64,000 nt of DNA from Hofstenia miamia (GCA_004352715.1 SCFE01000002.1:5398144-5462143); one strand, 5' to 3'. Positions 1 through 11,112 are shown, numbered from the stretch's first letter. Notes: generated from the sequence alone by a model not told the origin. Numbers and translations: made by a program.

Positions 1-1174
1 AGTAAAAGATTAAATAAGGAAATTCTTTAGTACCAAATTATTTATTTTAGCTTAGCATATATAATGCACCCACCAAATGTAGTGATGGTCGAACCTAAAT
101 TATATTTACATGCAGAGCACAGAATGGGGAGTGGAGAAAAATTTTCACCCAGTTGCACGTGACACCTATTAGTAAAATCATGGACATCTAGATATTATCT
201 GGACGCGATGCTGCTTTAAATAATTAAATTACGCAATCCTTTGGAGGCTATCACGTATCACCCCTTTAAAAAGCATAATACGGAAATTTTTCAATTGCCT
301 TGCAAAAAATTTCGTTAAGGATCTTTCAATAAAAGACAATTCTACAGTAAGTGAATTAACGATTCACAAGCTTGTTGGAAAATAACTTTTTTGTTTGTAA
401 TGTGTTTTTTGTTTTTCTTTTATAAAATATGTTATATGTGAGTTTATTGCTTTTCTATGAAAACTTTTTACTATATGGACGTATGCTTCTATGACACAGA
501 AATTTATTCGCATATTTAAGTGTATGTACACATATATTTTAAGTATACAAGAAATCTATCTTTGAAAATGTATTTCCGTGATGTGTAGTAGTCATTCTAT
601 TATCAAATATAATTGCTAGACATTGAATTCGAAATATGATGGATATACAACTAGAAAATATATTTACAGATAAAATTAACTGCTGGCAATTTGTCAATGG
701 ATTTCTCTTTTGAAAGTAATTTGTCCTGTTTTACTAAATACTTGCAAAATCCTTCTTCCACAAAGCTATTCGCCATTGTTCAATTAAGAGGATGGAGCTA
801 TTTCGTCGTTCTACCGCTTAAATTTGAGTTTTAAATCGGCTATTAACGTCAATGTGACAAAGCTTCTTAGGAAGTGAACGTGTCTTTAGGAACAATTTGT
901 TGTCGAACTAATCATTACCTTAAATTGTGAGAACGGTCCCCCTGAAATCCGTACCAGAGGCAATGCAAAAATCGATTAGGAATTCAATTGGAATAATTCG
1001 GTTTTTAAATATCTTTTCCGAAAAGAATAACGCATAGCCAATTAATATTTCTTAAATAAAAGGACAAAATACTCAATACTGAACCTATCAAAATCGCAAC
1101 ATAAACATTGTCTATAAAATAATTATCCGTATATTTTATACTATTGTGACAAGAAGTAATTATAATTGTTAGAC
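1..1174. repeat. Left copy of a duplicated 1.17-kb segment
   Basis: This segment is nearly identical to sequence at 16805-18594: base 1 aligns with base 16805 and again with 17864, and bases from about 656 to 1173 align with 18072-18594. It has no recognisable gene; the open frame at its right end (stop near 1005) is the same non-coding frame seen at 18421-18651. The copy ends against a 1000-N gap, while the right-hand copy continues into unrelated sequence from 18595. It is either a real duplication about 16.8 kb apart or a scaffold error. Confidence 0.9.
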
Positions 1175-2174
1175 NNNNNNNNNNNNNNNNNNNNNNNNNN
1201 NNNNNNNNNNNNNNNNNNNNNNNNNNNNNNNNNNNNNNNNNNNNNNNNNNNNNNNNNNNNNNNNNNNNNNNNNNNNNNNNNNNNNNNNNNNNNNNNNNNN
1301 NNNNNNNNNNNNNNNNNNNNNNNNNNNNNNNNNNNNNNNNNNNNNNNNNNNNNNNNNNNNNNNNNNNNNNNNNNNNNNNNNNNNNNNNNNNNNNNNNNNN
1401 NNNNNNNNNNNNNNNNNNNNNNNNNNNNNNNNNNNNNNNNNNNNNNNNNNNNNNNNNNNNNNNNNNNNNNNNNNNNNNNNNNNNNNNNNNNNNNNNNNNN
1501 NNNNNNNNNNNNNNNNNNNNNNNNNNNNNNNNNNNNNNNNNNNNNNNNNNNNNNNNNNNNNNNNNNNNNNNNNNNNNNNNNNNNNNNNNNNNNNNNNNNN
1601 NNNNNNNNNNNNNNNNNNNNNNNNNNNNNNNNNNNNNNNNNNNNNNNNNNNNNNNNNNNNNNNNNNNNNNNNNNNNNNNNNNNNNNNNNNNNNNNNNNNN
1701 NNNNNNNNNNNNNNNNNNNNNNNNNNNNNNNNNNNNNNNNNNNNNNNNNNNNNNNNNNNNNNNNNNNNNNNNNNNNNNNNNNNNNNNNNNNNNNNNNNNN
1801 NNNNNNNNNNNNNNNNNNNNNNNNNNNNNNNNNNNNNNNNNNNNNNNNNNNNNNNNNNNNNNNNNNNNNNNNNNNNNNNNNNNNNNNNNNNNNNNNNNNN
1901 NNNNNNNNNNNNNNNNNNNNNNNNNNNNNNNNNNNNNNNNNNNNNNNNNNNNNNNNNNNNNNNNNNNNNNNNNNNNNNNNNNNNNNNNNNNNNNNNNNNN
2001 NNNNNNNNNNNNNNNNNNNNNNNNNNNNNNNNNNNNNNNNNNNNNNNNNNNNNNNNNNNNNNNNNNNNNNNNNNNNNNNNNNNNNNNNNNNNNNNNNNNN
2101 NNNNNNNNNNNNNNNNNNNNNNNNNNNNNNNNNNNNNNNNNNNNNNNNNNNNNNNNNNNNNNNNNNNNNNNNNN
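1175..2174. other. Assembly gap (1000 N)
   Basis: Exactly 1000 Ns, so the size is probably nominal. The left edge is the end of the duplicated segment and the right edge is a 36-bp minisatellite, so the gap may hide a longer array or join two unrelated contigs. Frames reading through it are meaningless. Confidence 0.98.
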
Positions 2175-2245
2175 GAAAGTAAAAACTAAAAAAAATGTAA
2201 GGTAATGTGGGAAAGTAAAAACTAAAAAAGTAAAAAAAGGCAAAG
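2175..2245. repeat. 36-bp minisatellite at gap edge
   Basis: The word GAAAGTAAAAACTAAAAAA starts at 2175 and again at 2211, a 36-bp period, and decays after the second unit. Because it starts at the gap edge, the unsequenced part may contain more units. Confidence 0.75.
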
Positions 2246-2290
2246 TAAATTAGATCACATAAATAACAGAAAAACTAGTAAAAGTACATC

Positions 2291-2470
2291 CATGACGTCA
2301 GTAAAACACCCCCGGCAATATCCACGACGTCTCAGGTCAAAGGCCACCCCTCTCGACCAATCAGAAAAAAGTGTAACCTCCTGGACTCCACCTCTCGACC
2401 AATCAGAAAAAAGTCTAACCTCCTGGACTCGGTTATATACTACTAACCTTTCTATACACCTTAATAAAGG
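2291..2470 (+). promoter_or_regulatory. Compact promoter block, possibly an LTR U3/R
   Basis: Ordered elements are visible within 180 bp: a palindromic CRE/ATF site TGACGTCA at 2293-2300, two CCAAT boxes (CCAATCAG) at 2357 and 2399 in a 42-bp tandem duplication, a TATA box (TTATATA, 2433-2439), and AATAAA at 2463-2468. A poly(A) signal about 30 bp beyond a TATA box, with duplicated enhancer-like boxes upstream, is the layout of an LTR (U3-R) rather than of an ordinary gene promoter. No gag-pol frame, primer-binding site or partner LTR was seen, so a solo LTR or a host promoter are both possible. The 84-residue open frame over this block has no recognisable domain. Confidence 0.45.
2349..2431. 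repeat. 42-bp tandem duplication carrying CCAAT boxes
   Basis: Two near-identical units start at 2349 and 2391, beginning CCTCTCGACCAATCAG and ending CTCCTGGACTC. They differ at only a few bases (for example GTGTAACC against GTCTAACC). Each carries one CCAAT box. Confidence 0.9.
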
Positions 2471-3159
2471 TGTACTATTTCAAATTTATGACACGCCTAA
2501 GTCAAGATTGAGTTCCGACATCACCAATAATTGCAAAGTTTGTTAGTCTCATGTTTGAGATTATACATTCTAATAGTAAAAATGCATTTGTTGATTATTT
2601 AAAATATTTCAAAACGGAGTTGCATATAAATAAATATGCGCAGAATTTCTCATTTCAGATCACTGTGTTATAATCTGTTAATTTTTGAGATTCGAAGCTA
2701 TTGAAATTTTTATTCTAGCTGATATTGTATAGCCTATCTTCAATCAAATAGATGTTTGCAAGACTTTTAAATTATGTACTTAATTTAGTAAAAACAAGTA
2801 ATTATTTATTTTGATTGTAATTTGTTCTTTTTTTCACAGGCAGTTTTGAAACCCCAATTTAATATTTTTCATTTTTGCTCAAAATGTTAATAAAAGGTTT
2901 TGGTTATAAGTAATGAAAAAATATCTAAGGTTATCTGAGTAATGAATAGGAATAAATAGTTGAAGTTTAGAAAGTGGTTTGATTTCTTTTACCATTTTCT
3001 GTATTATTTTAAATAGTTAGTTGAATATAACGATGTCTCATCAACAATATAGATATATTTTATGCCAGTAAAAATTGATATCTTTAGCAGTAATTCCAGT
3101 ATTAATTTTTACGAATTGATGTTTATTAGTTAAATATGAGGTTATATTCTTATAGAAAC

Positions 3160-3161
<2 letters not shown>

Positions 3162-3193
<32 letters not shown>
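3162..3193. repeat. (AT)n microsatellite
   Basis: Sixteen AT units, followed immediately by a single N at 3194, which suggests a contig join or sequencing stutter. Confidence 0.95.
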
Positions 3194-3309
3194 NGAAAAA
3201 GTGTTGAGTAAAGCGGATGTACAATACTTCTTTAGAGGAATATTTTCTTTGCCAATAATTGATTTGTAATTTTAATCAAGGAATTCAATAAAATGAGACA
3301 CAGTTTCAT

Positions 3310-3410
3310 ATATGATCCTTGACGGAATGGAAAGACCACCACGATTCATTTAGTAGGCTATGCTTGACTCGAACTCGCGAGCTAGAGCTTCAACTCAACG
3401 CGAGAATAAA
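3310..3410 (-). repeat. Possible tRNA-derived SINE remnant
   Basis: On the minus strand the sequence reads GCTCTAGCTCGCGAGTTCGAGTCAAG in two overlapping parts: a GCTCTAGC stretch, then GCGAGTTCGAGTC, which resembles a tRNA T-arm / pol III B box. It lies in a patch richer in GC than its surroundings. No cloverleaf and no clear A box were found, so this is not a functional tRNA. It could be a chance match. Confidence 0.3.
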
Positions 3411-4393
3411 AAATTCAAATTGCAGGAGCCTAAGATGATTGTCAATTTAACTCCACGAGTTTTGCTCATAACTTCCTGTTGCCTGTCTTTGAACGTCTTC
3501 AATTTACACATTCCGACCTGTTATTGAATTATTATTGAATATAAAAGTTGTAATTTGTTTTCATACCTTCTCTTAATGATCTGGCTACACTACTTTTCTA
3601 CACCTGTGCAAACCTGAAGGATATTGCATGCAAAGCAAAAGGTTTGTGTATTTTGCTCAGAGTAAACTTCTAGAGGTTACTAACACTAATTATATTACCG
3701 TTCAAATGCGCTCGAAAAATGTATATGCAATTTAGAATACATTTTCCAACCCAAAAAATTTTGGAACCAGTGATATATCGTACATAATATTGTAAATGAT
3801 CCTCTAAGGTCAACAAAGCACCAGACTCTAATGATTCGAATACTTAACTTTCATTTTGCGTTCGTTAGTTACATTAAAATTATCATATATAGATTTGTAT
3901 TTAAGGCAGTAATATTAGTAGAAATTTGAAATGAAGATATCATTTATAACTTCGCGGGTATAAACAAGAAGATTGTTTTAAGTCAAAGGTAGGCAGCGTA
4001 TATCCTCAATTACAGCCGAGGTAGACGCATGGATATTTTTACGATAATTATGATGTTATGAAATCAAATCAACTTTTATTGCCTCGTAAATATAGCTTTT
4101 TCTATAAATTAAATATATGTTTAAATAGTTTTCTTTGATTTTATAGCTTTGTGCTGGCTTTATTACAGATTAATAAAAAGTTGCAATAAAATGTAACAAT
4201 CAAAGATGAACACACTATAGCGACAGAAGCAATTTAAACTAACAAAGGTAATGAAGTCTATAAATACATGTTATAACATTGGAATAAAGAAATTGTTTCA
4301 TTGGCACAAAGATTGATAACATGTTAGTATAAATATATTTTTGAAACTCTCTGAAGTATTCAATTTTTTATAAAATCATTTAGTATGTTACAA

Positions 4394-4396
<3 letters not shown>

Positions 4397-4424
<28 letters not shown>
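4397..4424. repeat. (TA)n microsatellite
   Basis: Fourteen uninterrupted TA units in non-coding sequence. Confidence 0.95.
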
Positions 4425-5262
4425 AGATAGGATAAGATATTCTGAGTTTAAAAGGTTTCTTTTAATTTTGAAAACAGCCAAATCTCTAAATTGTTAAGAT
4501 AAATGTACCTTATTAAAAAACATGTAATGTGTACAAAAAAATTTTTTTCGAAATACGGATATTATTGTTTGCTGTAGTATAATCAATATTATAAAATTTG
4601 TAACCTATTCAAGATATTCTACAAATGAACTTTTGTTTTATAATTAATTCTTTAACACGTTTGTGAAATTATTTTCAGTTTTTAACACATTTGATTTCTT
4701 GGGGAATTCATTCCATTGGCTAATTGCATTGTATTTATAAAATAACTTCATTTAACTTTAGATTCATACTTAGTTACAGTAAATCTTTTTATTCTTTCGT
4801 TGAACTTGGAACCTTTATGCGATCATGTCTATTTGAAAATAAAAAACTATTATAATTAAACTGGCTATTTATCAATGAATAGAGAAGATGTCTAATTGCA
4901 TTTGCTGGCAGTTGGTTTAAAGTGTGGATTATAGTTTTTATGCCAATAACAGTTTTCTTTTGTTGCGATTTAACATTTTCATTAAATAAATTTGAGTAAA
5001 AGTACCCCTTAAAATATTTAAAAGATATAATTTTGGTATTTTTTTCAATCAGAAATTTCTTAGAACGATGTTTTCGGAATTCTGAGCATTAAGTAAACAA
5101 AATTAAGTTTTTTGGCATTAATTTGCAATTTTTAAATTGAAAATTAATTCCGTAATGATTATGCGCTGGTTTTTTAGGTAAATATTTTGTTTGATATATC
5201 TAATCTCTGTACTCATATTAAGTAAACTTAGGTAAAAACAGTTTTTATGAAAAATACTTTAT

Positions 5263-5375
5263 TACCTCCGCCAAGGAGGTTATGGTTTTGGTAGCGTTGG
5301 TTTGTTTATCTGTTAGCAACTTTACGGATAAAGTAATAGATGGATTGACCTCAAATTCCGCTTTCCGAGTGCTTT
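5263..5375 (+). repeat. Dispersed 'CCGCCAAGGAGGTTATG' repeat
   Basis: The stretch begins CCTCCGCCAAGGAGGTTATG, runs through a GGTTTGTTTATCTGTTAGCAA segment and ends near AGATGGATTGACCTC. I recognise this as a type of dispersed repeat seen in several animal genomes: a CCGCCAAGGAGG head, a T/G-rich middle, then a 'GGATTNANNTNAAAT' tail. The head contains a CCTCCGCCAAGGAGG near-palindrome. It abuts the 3' side of the hAT relic and may be its own small element. Confidence 0.45.
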
Positions 5376-5448
5376 TTTAGTTTCAGCTTGTTTTTAACGT
5401 ACAAAATTAAATAAAATTTTACATTTTCGATCGTGAGTCCTTCACGCT

Positions 5449-6770
5449 TCATTGAAAGAAGATGATTGTATTTTGAAAAAACTTCTCTCTACAACAACAG
5501 AAATGATAGTGATAGGAGCAAACCTTAAATCTGCCATTTCTAGAAGAACCCGCCAAACACATTGCTGCACTTAGAAGGACGGCCAATCCCATGTTTTTGT
5601 CACGTATGGATATTGCTTTGTATTTAATTTTGGAGGCGAAATTTAGTCCGTGCTCAATAATGCTTAAGCAATCATCAAATGACTTTATTGCCTCAAAGCA
5701 TTCCCTGTCCTTCCAGTTTTGTAATTGTTTTGCCAAATCGAAAAAGTTTGCTTTCAAAAATGCAATTTCCCCTTTCAACGTGATGTCATTTTCAAACTTT
5801 TTTTTGATATTTCCAATTGCTTTAGAGTTAGAGTCTAATGACATAACAACCTGTTCAATCGTGACCAAGTGATCCGCGTAATAGAATAGGGTTGAAATCC
5901 ATGTGCCCAACGTGTCGGGATGGGTTCAGCCAGTAATAGTACTCCAAATTCACGTTCAAAATCTGATTTTCGAAGAGGGGATCTAACAAATATTTTTTTT
6001 CATGTCTACAACAAAATTATCAGTTTCTGGAAACTCAGCTCGAACTATTTCTGCAATTCTATGTAGCCTATGGACAGTACATGTAACGTGGATAAGCTTT
6101 GAATAAAAAATCTTCAATCCTTCCATTGATTTGGTCATATATGAAGCCAAGTAAAACCCGTTCACAGTGAATATTTTTTGGCCACAAAATTTTCAAGTTG
6201 TCATTTATTGCCAGGGCAACCATTGTGTGATTCACTCTGTCAAGCTGTGTCACGTTCAATAAATAAAGTTTACAGTATTCGTCCAGCCTTAATTTTTCGA
6301 CCAAAAAATTGAAAATGTATCGCTGTCTGGAGTCAGTTACTTAATCAACGACAAAGTAAATATTATTCTTACCAATCTCGCTCTTGATTTTATCGATAGG
6401 TTCTTGATATAGACATGGAAGCAAACTCTTGTGCAAGTGCGACTGATCCATAGGTTGTTTTCCGGTCTACTTCCATAAGAAATTATTAAATTCGGAATGT
6501 TCTGATGAACAGGCTTTTACAAGTTCTCTGTTAAAACTCCTACCCGTCTGTGAATGTTGAGAAGATTGACACAACGCAACTTTTAGAGTTGGTTGCCGAA
6601 GAACGCTTTCCGAAAGCTTTTTGATTACCTTTTCCAGTGACGTGCTGATCCAAATGACTTTTTTGTGTGACAGAAAATCTGGATGTGCATATGCTGCATT
6701 GCGCCGTATTTTCTTTTATAGCATTGAAACACGTGTAAGTTAACTCGACTTTGATATGAATGACAAGCAA
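5449..6770 (-). pseudogene. Decayed hAT-type transposase (BED-finger/CGGBP1-like lineage)
   Basis: Read on the minus strand from 6770, pieces in changing frames line up in family order. First is a short BED-like finger (CSIC..SVTQKSHLDQH) near 6700-6640. Next is a YFVVD-stop-VTDSRQRYI piece near 6370-6310, where a stop stands at the place of the E in a VDETTD-type catalytic motif. Then come LLNVTQLDRVNHT (6260-6220), KIFYSKLIHVTC...HRLHRIAE (6120-6050), and an RW-type tract leading to YYADHLVTIEQVV near 5880. At least one frameshift (about 6160) and several stops make it non-functional. Such transposases catalyse cut-and-paste transposition with 8-bp target duplications, which fits the hAT-like small elements elsewhere in the window. 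I did not find its terminal repeats. The hAT assignment is firm; the exact subfamily is not. Confidence 0.8.
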
Positions 6771-6780
6771 CTGCCTTTCA

Positions 6781-7744
6781 CCTTTCCCATTATGCAGTCT
6801 AAAAAATAAAAAGTAAGTTAGACTGATTTGAATTTCTGAAAAATAAGAATATGCTTCACTAGCTTTTCTGAGAAATGAGTGTAACGAGCCACCGCTTCGG
6901 AGAAACGAAAAGAGTTAGGTAAAAATTTTTATTAACGGAAGTATTAGTTAAATTTTTCAGTTGACGAAAATATTAAGTAAATTCAGGTAACCTTAGGGAA
7001 ATCAACTAAAACCCAGACCCTAGTAATGATCGACAGCTCAATTTAATTTGATTTTAAATTTAATTTATTTGCCTTATCATCAGATTTGTCACCAGAAAAT
7101 ACACAGTTATCATCGGCATATTGGATAGATTTGTCTTAGTATGATATTTCAAATCATGTATATAAATCCTAAATAGTAGGGGGCATAGAATAATTACTGT
7201 GACATACCATTTTTATAGGAAGCCAATTCGAAAAAACTTTATTGGTATTGTAATTATTGCAATAGTTGGAAATTGATTAATCTATTGAATACTTCAAAAA
7301 AATCGATTAATGTATTGTTTAAGAAGAAGAATTGCCAATAATTACCAATTATTTAAGATTCACTAAAAACGCTCTCACAAACATAATACAAACACATAAT
7401 CAAGTCTCGATTAAACATATTTTGTTCTGTCCAGTAAATTTATATAGATTTGGCTGTTGAGCGTACTACACAGTTTGATTATCCAAAAATATATTATGCT
7501 TCCACACCGAATTATTTGTTTTTTTTTATATTGAAGGCCTAACATTAATTTTATTTCGCAACATTGTGATCTTCTGTCGGATATCTCATTTTGTGATATC
7601 AAACCTAAAGAAGTTAAACTATGATCACAGCGTTTACATAAGGTATCTATGGCAGAATCAACGTTACCCTTATTATTATAATTACTGGTAATATCTAACC
7701 TTTTGATTTTCTAGAACAATTTCTTCCTGCTAACAGAAGTATGA
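6781..7744. other. Gene-free stretch between two transposon relics
   Basis: AT-rich sequence with short spurious frames only. The 63-residue minus-strand frame at 7411-7602 has no recognisable feature. Confidence 0.5.
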
Positions 7745-7790
7745 AGAACTATTACCTTGGGTTATTATCTCACGAGCTTGACTTTCCAAA

Positions 7791-8896
7791 TTACAATAAC
7801 TTTTTATTTATATGAAGCCAAACAATAATATATGTAAATAAACAAACTCTAATAAAGGGAATTACAGATATATTAAAACAATTGTTCAAATAGTCCTCCA
7901 TTCTGCTCAATAGTAAGTCACACCTTGGTATCATATTCTGGACAGCTTGATGTAATTCATCAATGTTAAGTGAATCAACTTCTTGTATGATCCTCCTTTT
8001 TAAATCATCCAGGTTGGTTGGAATGTATGTATGATATACCCGTGACTTTAGAGTAGACCACAAATGAAAGTCAAGTGGACTCAGGTTAGGTAATCTAGCA
8101 GGCCATGCATGACCAAAACCTCTGCCAATAACACGATCAACTTGCAACTGAGTGCTGATGAAATGCCTGGCTTGTTTGGAGTAGTGTGGTGGCGCATCAT
8201 CATGCTGAAAAATAACAGACTGCATTTTTCGTTTCTGTCTTGATTGTGGAAACATATGCTCACGGAGCATACTGGTGTAATTATCCTGATTTATTGTACC
8301 AGGAAAGAAAAATGGCTTTAGCACATAATTTGCACTGAATGCCATCCACACACATAATTTTTCAGGGTGCAAGCCTTCTGTTATTACTTGCCAAGGATTC
8401 TCAGACACCCATGTGATTATGATGGTTGACCATTCCATCCATAGAAAAATAGGCCTCATCTGACCAAAGTACATTATTGAAAAAATTAGCATTAGCTAAA
8501 ATCTATTGTGCAAATTCGAGACGATGATGATAGTCTGATTCAGTGATAGTTTGATGCAAGGCAATTTAGTATGTCCTCATACCACATGCTTTAAGAATTC
8601 GACAAACAATAAAAAATAGAAGAACTTACATGTCCATGCACATTTGTATCTTGCAGAGTTTTCAGTGCACTCATTGCCATTGGTTTCCAGTCTTCTTGGA
8701 GCAATGGTCTCCCTGATTTAGCAGCATTGTGCAAGGATTTTGTCTTTTCAAATTTTCTTACATTTAATGACAGCAGTAATAGACAAAAGGTTTTTGTGAA
8801 GTGGTGTGCTGTTTTGTATGCACGTAATGCTGCTGTTGCACTGCCTTCATTTTTATAGTATAGTTTTAATATTTCCAGTATAGTGTCTAAATCCAT
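7791..8896 (-). pseudogene. Decayed mariner/Tc1-superfamily transposase
   Basis: Two open pieces belong to one coding unit. The N-terminal piece (8896-8591) reads MDLDTILEILKLYYKNEGSA and continues to KSGRP, a helix-turn-helix of the DUF4817 type. The C-terminal piece (8492-7791) carries the DDE/D core: a WSDEAYF motif with the first acidic residue in a neighbouring frame near 8460, then VIFQHDDAPPHY near 8200, then PNLSPLDFHLW near 8080. The linker between them also translates well (LHQTITESDYHHRLEFAQ) but contains stops. There are at least two frameshifts and several stops, so it is dead. This cut-and-paste family inserts at TA. It is common in arthropods and other invertebrates. The right end of the element is marked by the terminal repeat at 9022-9054. 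Confidence 0.85.
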
Positions 8897-9021
8897 GTCA
8901 AGTTAAAAAGTACTGGTAAAATAACAAAAGGGTCATGCATAACATAATTCCATTTATATAGTTATAAAATGACGAAATATTTCATCATCTTTTCTGTGAT
9001 TGGTTGAATTTTTTAGTTAGT

Positions 9022-9054
9022 TTAAAAGTCAAGTTACTTTTGACACACCCTGTA
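9022..9054 (-). mobile_element. Terminal inverted repeat of the mariner-like element
   Basis: Reading inward on the minus strand, the end begins TACAGGGTGTGTCAAAAGTA and continues into CTTGACTTT. It lies about 125 bp upstream of the transposase start, where the 5' terminus should be. The matching left end is not clear: a weak CTTGACTTTC match at 7779-7788 is the best candidate, so the left terminus is probably eroded. Confidence 0.6.
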
Positions 9055-9409
9055 TTAAACTAGAAAAATCTATCTGTAGCATTCCAATTAAAAATTGCCA
9101 TCTTCTACGAATCTGTAATTTATGACAAAAGGCAATTTGTATTTGCACTACTTATACAAAACTAACAATGAAAAATATAGCCATTTTGAATGAAATTTTT
9201 ATGGAATTATATTTTGTTAATGTGAAATTAATTTGAACACGTTTTATGTATTCCTTAAGTTGTAGTGAAATATGTTGAATTATATAAAAATTCAAATATT
9301 AACAATAGAGAAATAAGGTATTAAATTCAAATTATGGTAACCCAGGTTAAAAATAATTAGCAATCTTAGTAAGTTTAAGTACTATGCTATGTCAATATTA
9401 CCAAGATAG

Positions 9410-9545
9410 TGACGCCCAGTATTACGCAGTTAGTAAGACAATAATCGCTGCGTATTATGTGCGTAATAAGATATTCCTTTCTGCGTATTACGCAGATAGT
9501 AAAATAATCATCTTTGAATATTACGCGATTAGTAGAATCAAACAA
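9410..9545. repeat. Degenerate ~33-60 bp tandem array
   Basis: The word (C/G)GTATTACGCAGATAGTAA recurs at about 9417, 9450 (altered), 9482 and 9516 (altered), with AATAATC tails. It fills the left arm of the TIR element. Confidence 0.6.
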
Positions 9546-9671
9546 TTGAAAATTATATTTGCAAAATATGCTTGCACTTAAATACCAATCCATATAACAA
9601 AAATCAGCAAAATTTAAAATCCACTGTTGTCCTTCATTTGAGTTGTCCATGAACATCTCTTGTTTTTGAGA

Positions 9672-9790
9672 GAAGAGCAAATACCCAGAAGAACTGAGGT
9701 AAATGCAGGCTATGTAAGAAAGAGTTGACTATGTAAAGGAGTGTAAAAAGTTGGCGCAGAAAGAGTTCAGACATGACAAGATGTAACGAA
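9672..9790 (+). mobile_element. Fragment of the R4/Dong-like LINE
   Basis: Stretches such as GCAGGCTATGTAAGAAAGAG (about 9706) and AAGTTGGCGCAGAAAGAGTT followed by CAGACATGACAAG (9749-9780) align colinearly with 30842-30975 of the LINE. They cover the C-terminal CCHC-type region (translated KLAQKEFRHDKM). It is shorter than the reference, diverged and non-coding, and it lies inside the 9341-10056 element. Confidence 0.75.
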
Positions 9791-10781
9791 TATTGAAGAA
9801 TATTGAGTTGCAACTTTTTTACAAAAATTTTACTATGTTTTTCTTATTAAGTAATATACATAGACTTAGTAATCTTAATAACAAACAGTCTTAAAATTAC
9901 TAAGATTATTATTTAAAGTGATACTTAGTAAACTTACTAAATATTATTCTTAGGATTATTAAGATTGTTGTAGAATGCTAGGGCTTAGTAAATTTAATAA
10001 TTTTTTTATATTATAAGGCTGAAAATAGTAAGATTAGTATTATTTTTCAACCTGGGAAGTTACAAAGTGTAGCTAGAGGTACTTTGTGGCTACACAGCCT
10101 AAATACGGAATAATACTCAGTCCTGTCCTTTCTTCTGTAACAGGAGTTAAAATCAGAATGGACATGCGTTGTGCTAGGGTTGGACTGAGTTATTGGAAAA
10201 GTTGACTGAAATGGAAAAAATAGGTTATCACACAACAGTTGTAGTTAATGCTATATCATTTCTTAAACAACGTTTTGAAATTGTACATTAACATCATATA
10301 CTCTTGAAAAACTCAATTTAGAATTTTCAATTTCATTTTACAGATTTTATTAGAATTTTCTAACATGCCCAACGTTGGTTCATCAATGGTCTAGTAAAGA
10401 TCACCTTACCCAAATGGAAGCAAGTGTTTCCTATTTTAAAACTAGGAACACTTAACCATGGAGGACATAAATGTGCTAACCAGCCTTAATAATAGCTGTA
10501 AAGGTGTATGGAAAGATAATTCATTGTTAAAAATTTATAACATAGATTCATTATGCTGGTTTTGTTTTTTAGGTTGAACTTAAATCTTAAAAAATATGAT
10601 ACTGAAGAGTAGATTTACAAAATAGTAAACCACAATTTGAATAGCAGGGTTTAGTTAGGTTAAACTAAAAGCTTAGCGACTATTCAATTTCTGCAACAAT
10701 GTTTTTCAATTGTTGTAAAATATTTAAAATTATGAATTTATCAACTACTTCATATATATAGGAAAATATAAGCAAATATGT

Positions 10782-10783
<2 letters not shown>

Positions 10784-10834
<51 letters not shown>
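10784..10834. repeat. Long (AT)n microsatellite
   Basis: About 25 uninterrupted AT units, the longest clean AT tract in the window. Confidence 0.97.
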
Positions 10835-10837
<3 letters not shown>

Positions 10838-11112
10838 GTTGAGTTTAAAACAAAATTATCCTGTTCTGTCTGAATTTACATTTATTTTATCCTGCCCAGC
10901 CTTATCCAGATTAACTGTCATATTTCAGGAGTTGCAAATTCTAATATTTTTCAAAAAATAACTTTTGCAGGCATGAATCTTCAGTAAGTCAACCAGCAGT
11001 GTTGTTTTATCATCACCTGCACGCAATCTGTAAAGCTAAAATCAATAAGATTCTCATTAACTAGGGTTAAGGTTAGAGTTAAGATTGCCATAAGGTCAAT
11101 CTCGTTCATGGT

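Larger units (their letters stand above)
2547..5262. other. Gene-free stretch
   Basis: AT-rich sequence with no coding frame I can support. It holds (AT)n tracts at 3162-3193 (ending at a single N) and 4397-4424, and a possible tRNA-derived SINE remnant near 3.4 kb. Otherwise I see nothing. Confidence 0.6.
9341..10056. mobile_element. Non-autonomous TIR element with repeat-built ends
   Basis: The left end CCCAGGTTAAAAATAAT (from 9341) matches the reverse complement of the right end, CCCAGGTTGAAAAATAAT (inward from 10056), and similarity continues for about 35 bp into an AATCTTA word on both sides. Inside, 9410-9545 is a degenerate array of a TATTACGCAG-AGTAAGATAATC word. 9860-10040 is packed with CTTAGTAA and its complement TTACTAAG, and 9672-9790 is a piece of LINE. 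No transposase is encoded; the two open frames here (9384-9581, 9387-9680) only translate the repeats. A target-site duplication is not clear. The best reading is a MITE or foldback element. Confidence 0.65.

Noticed and set aside
1005-2243. 412-residue minus frame across the 1-kb gap
   Set aside because: Most of it is Ns; the readable ends are a minisatellite translation and the non-coding duplicated segment.
3310-3410. Functional tRNA gene
   Set aside because: Only a T-arm-like box is present; no cloverleaf, no acceptor stem and no convincing A box.
5591-5872. 93-residue plus-strand protein
   Set aside because: It is the antisense shadow of the hAT transposase relic.
9384-9680. Tyr-rich small proteins on both strands
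   Set aside because: They are translations of the TATTACGCAG array in the TIR element.
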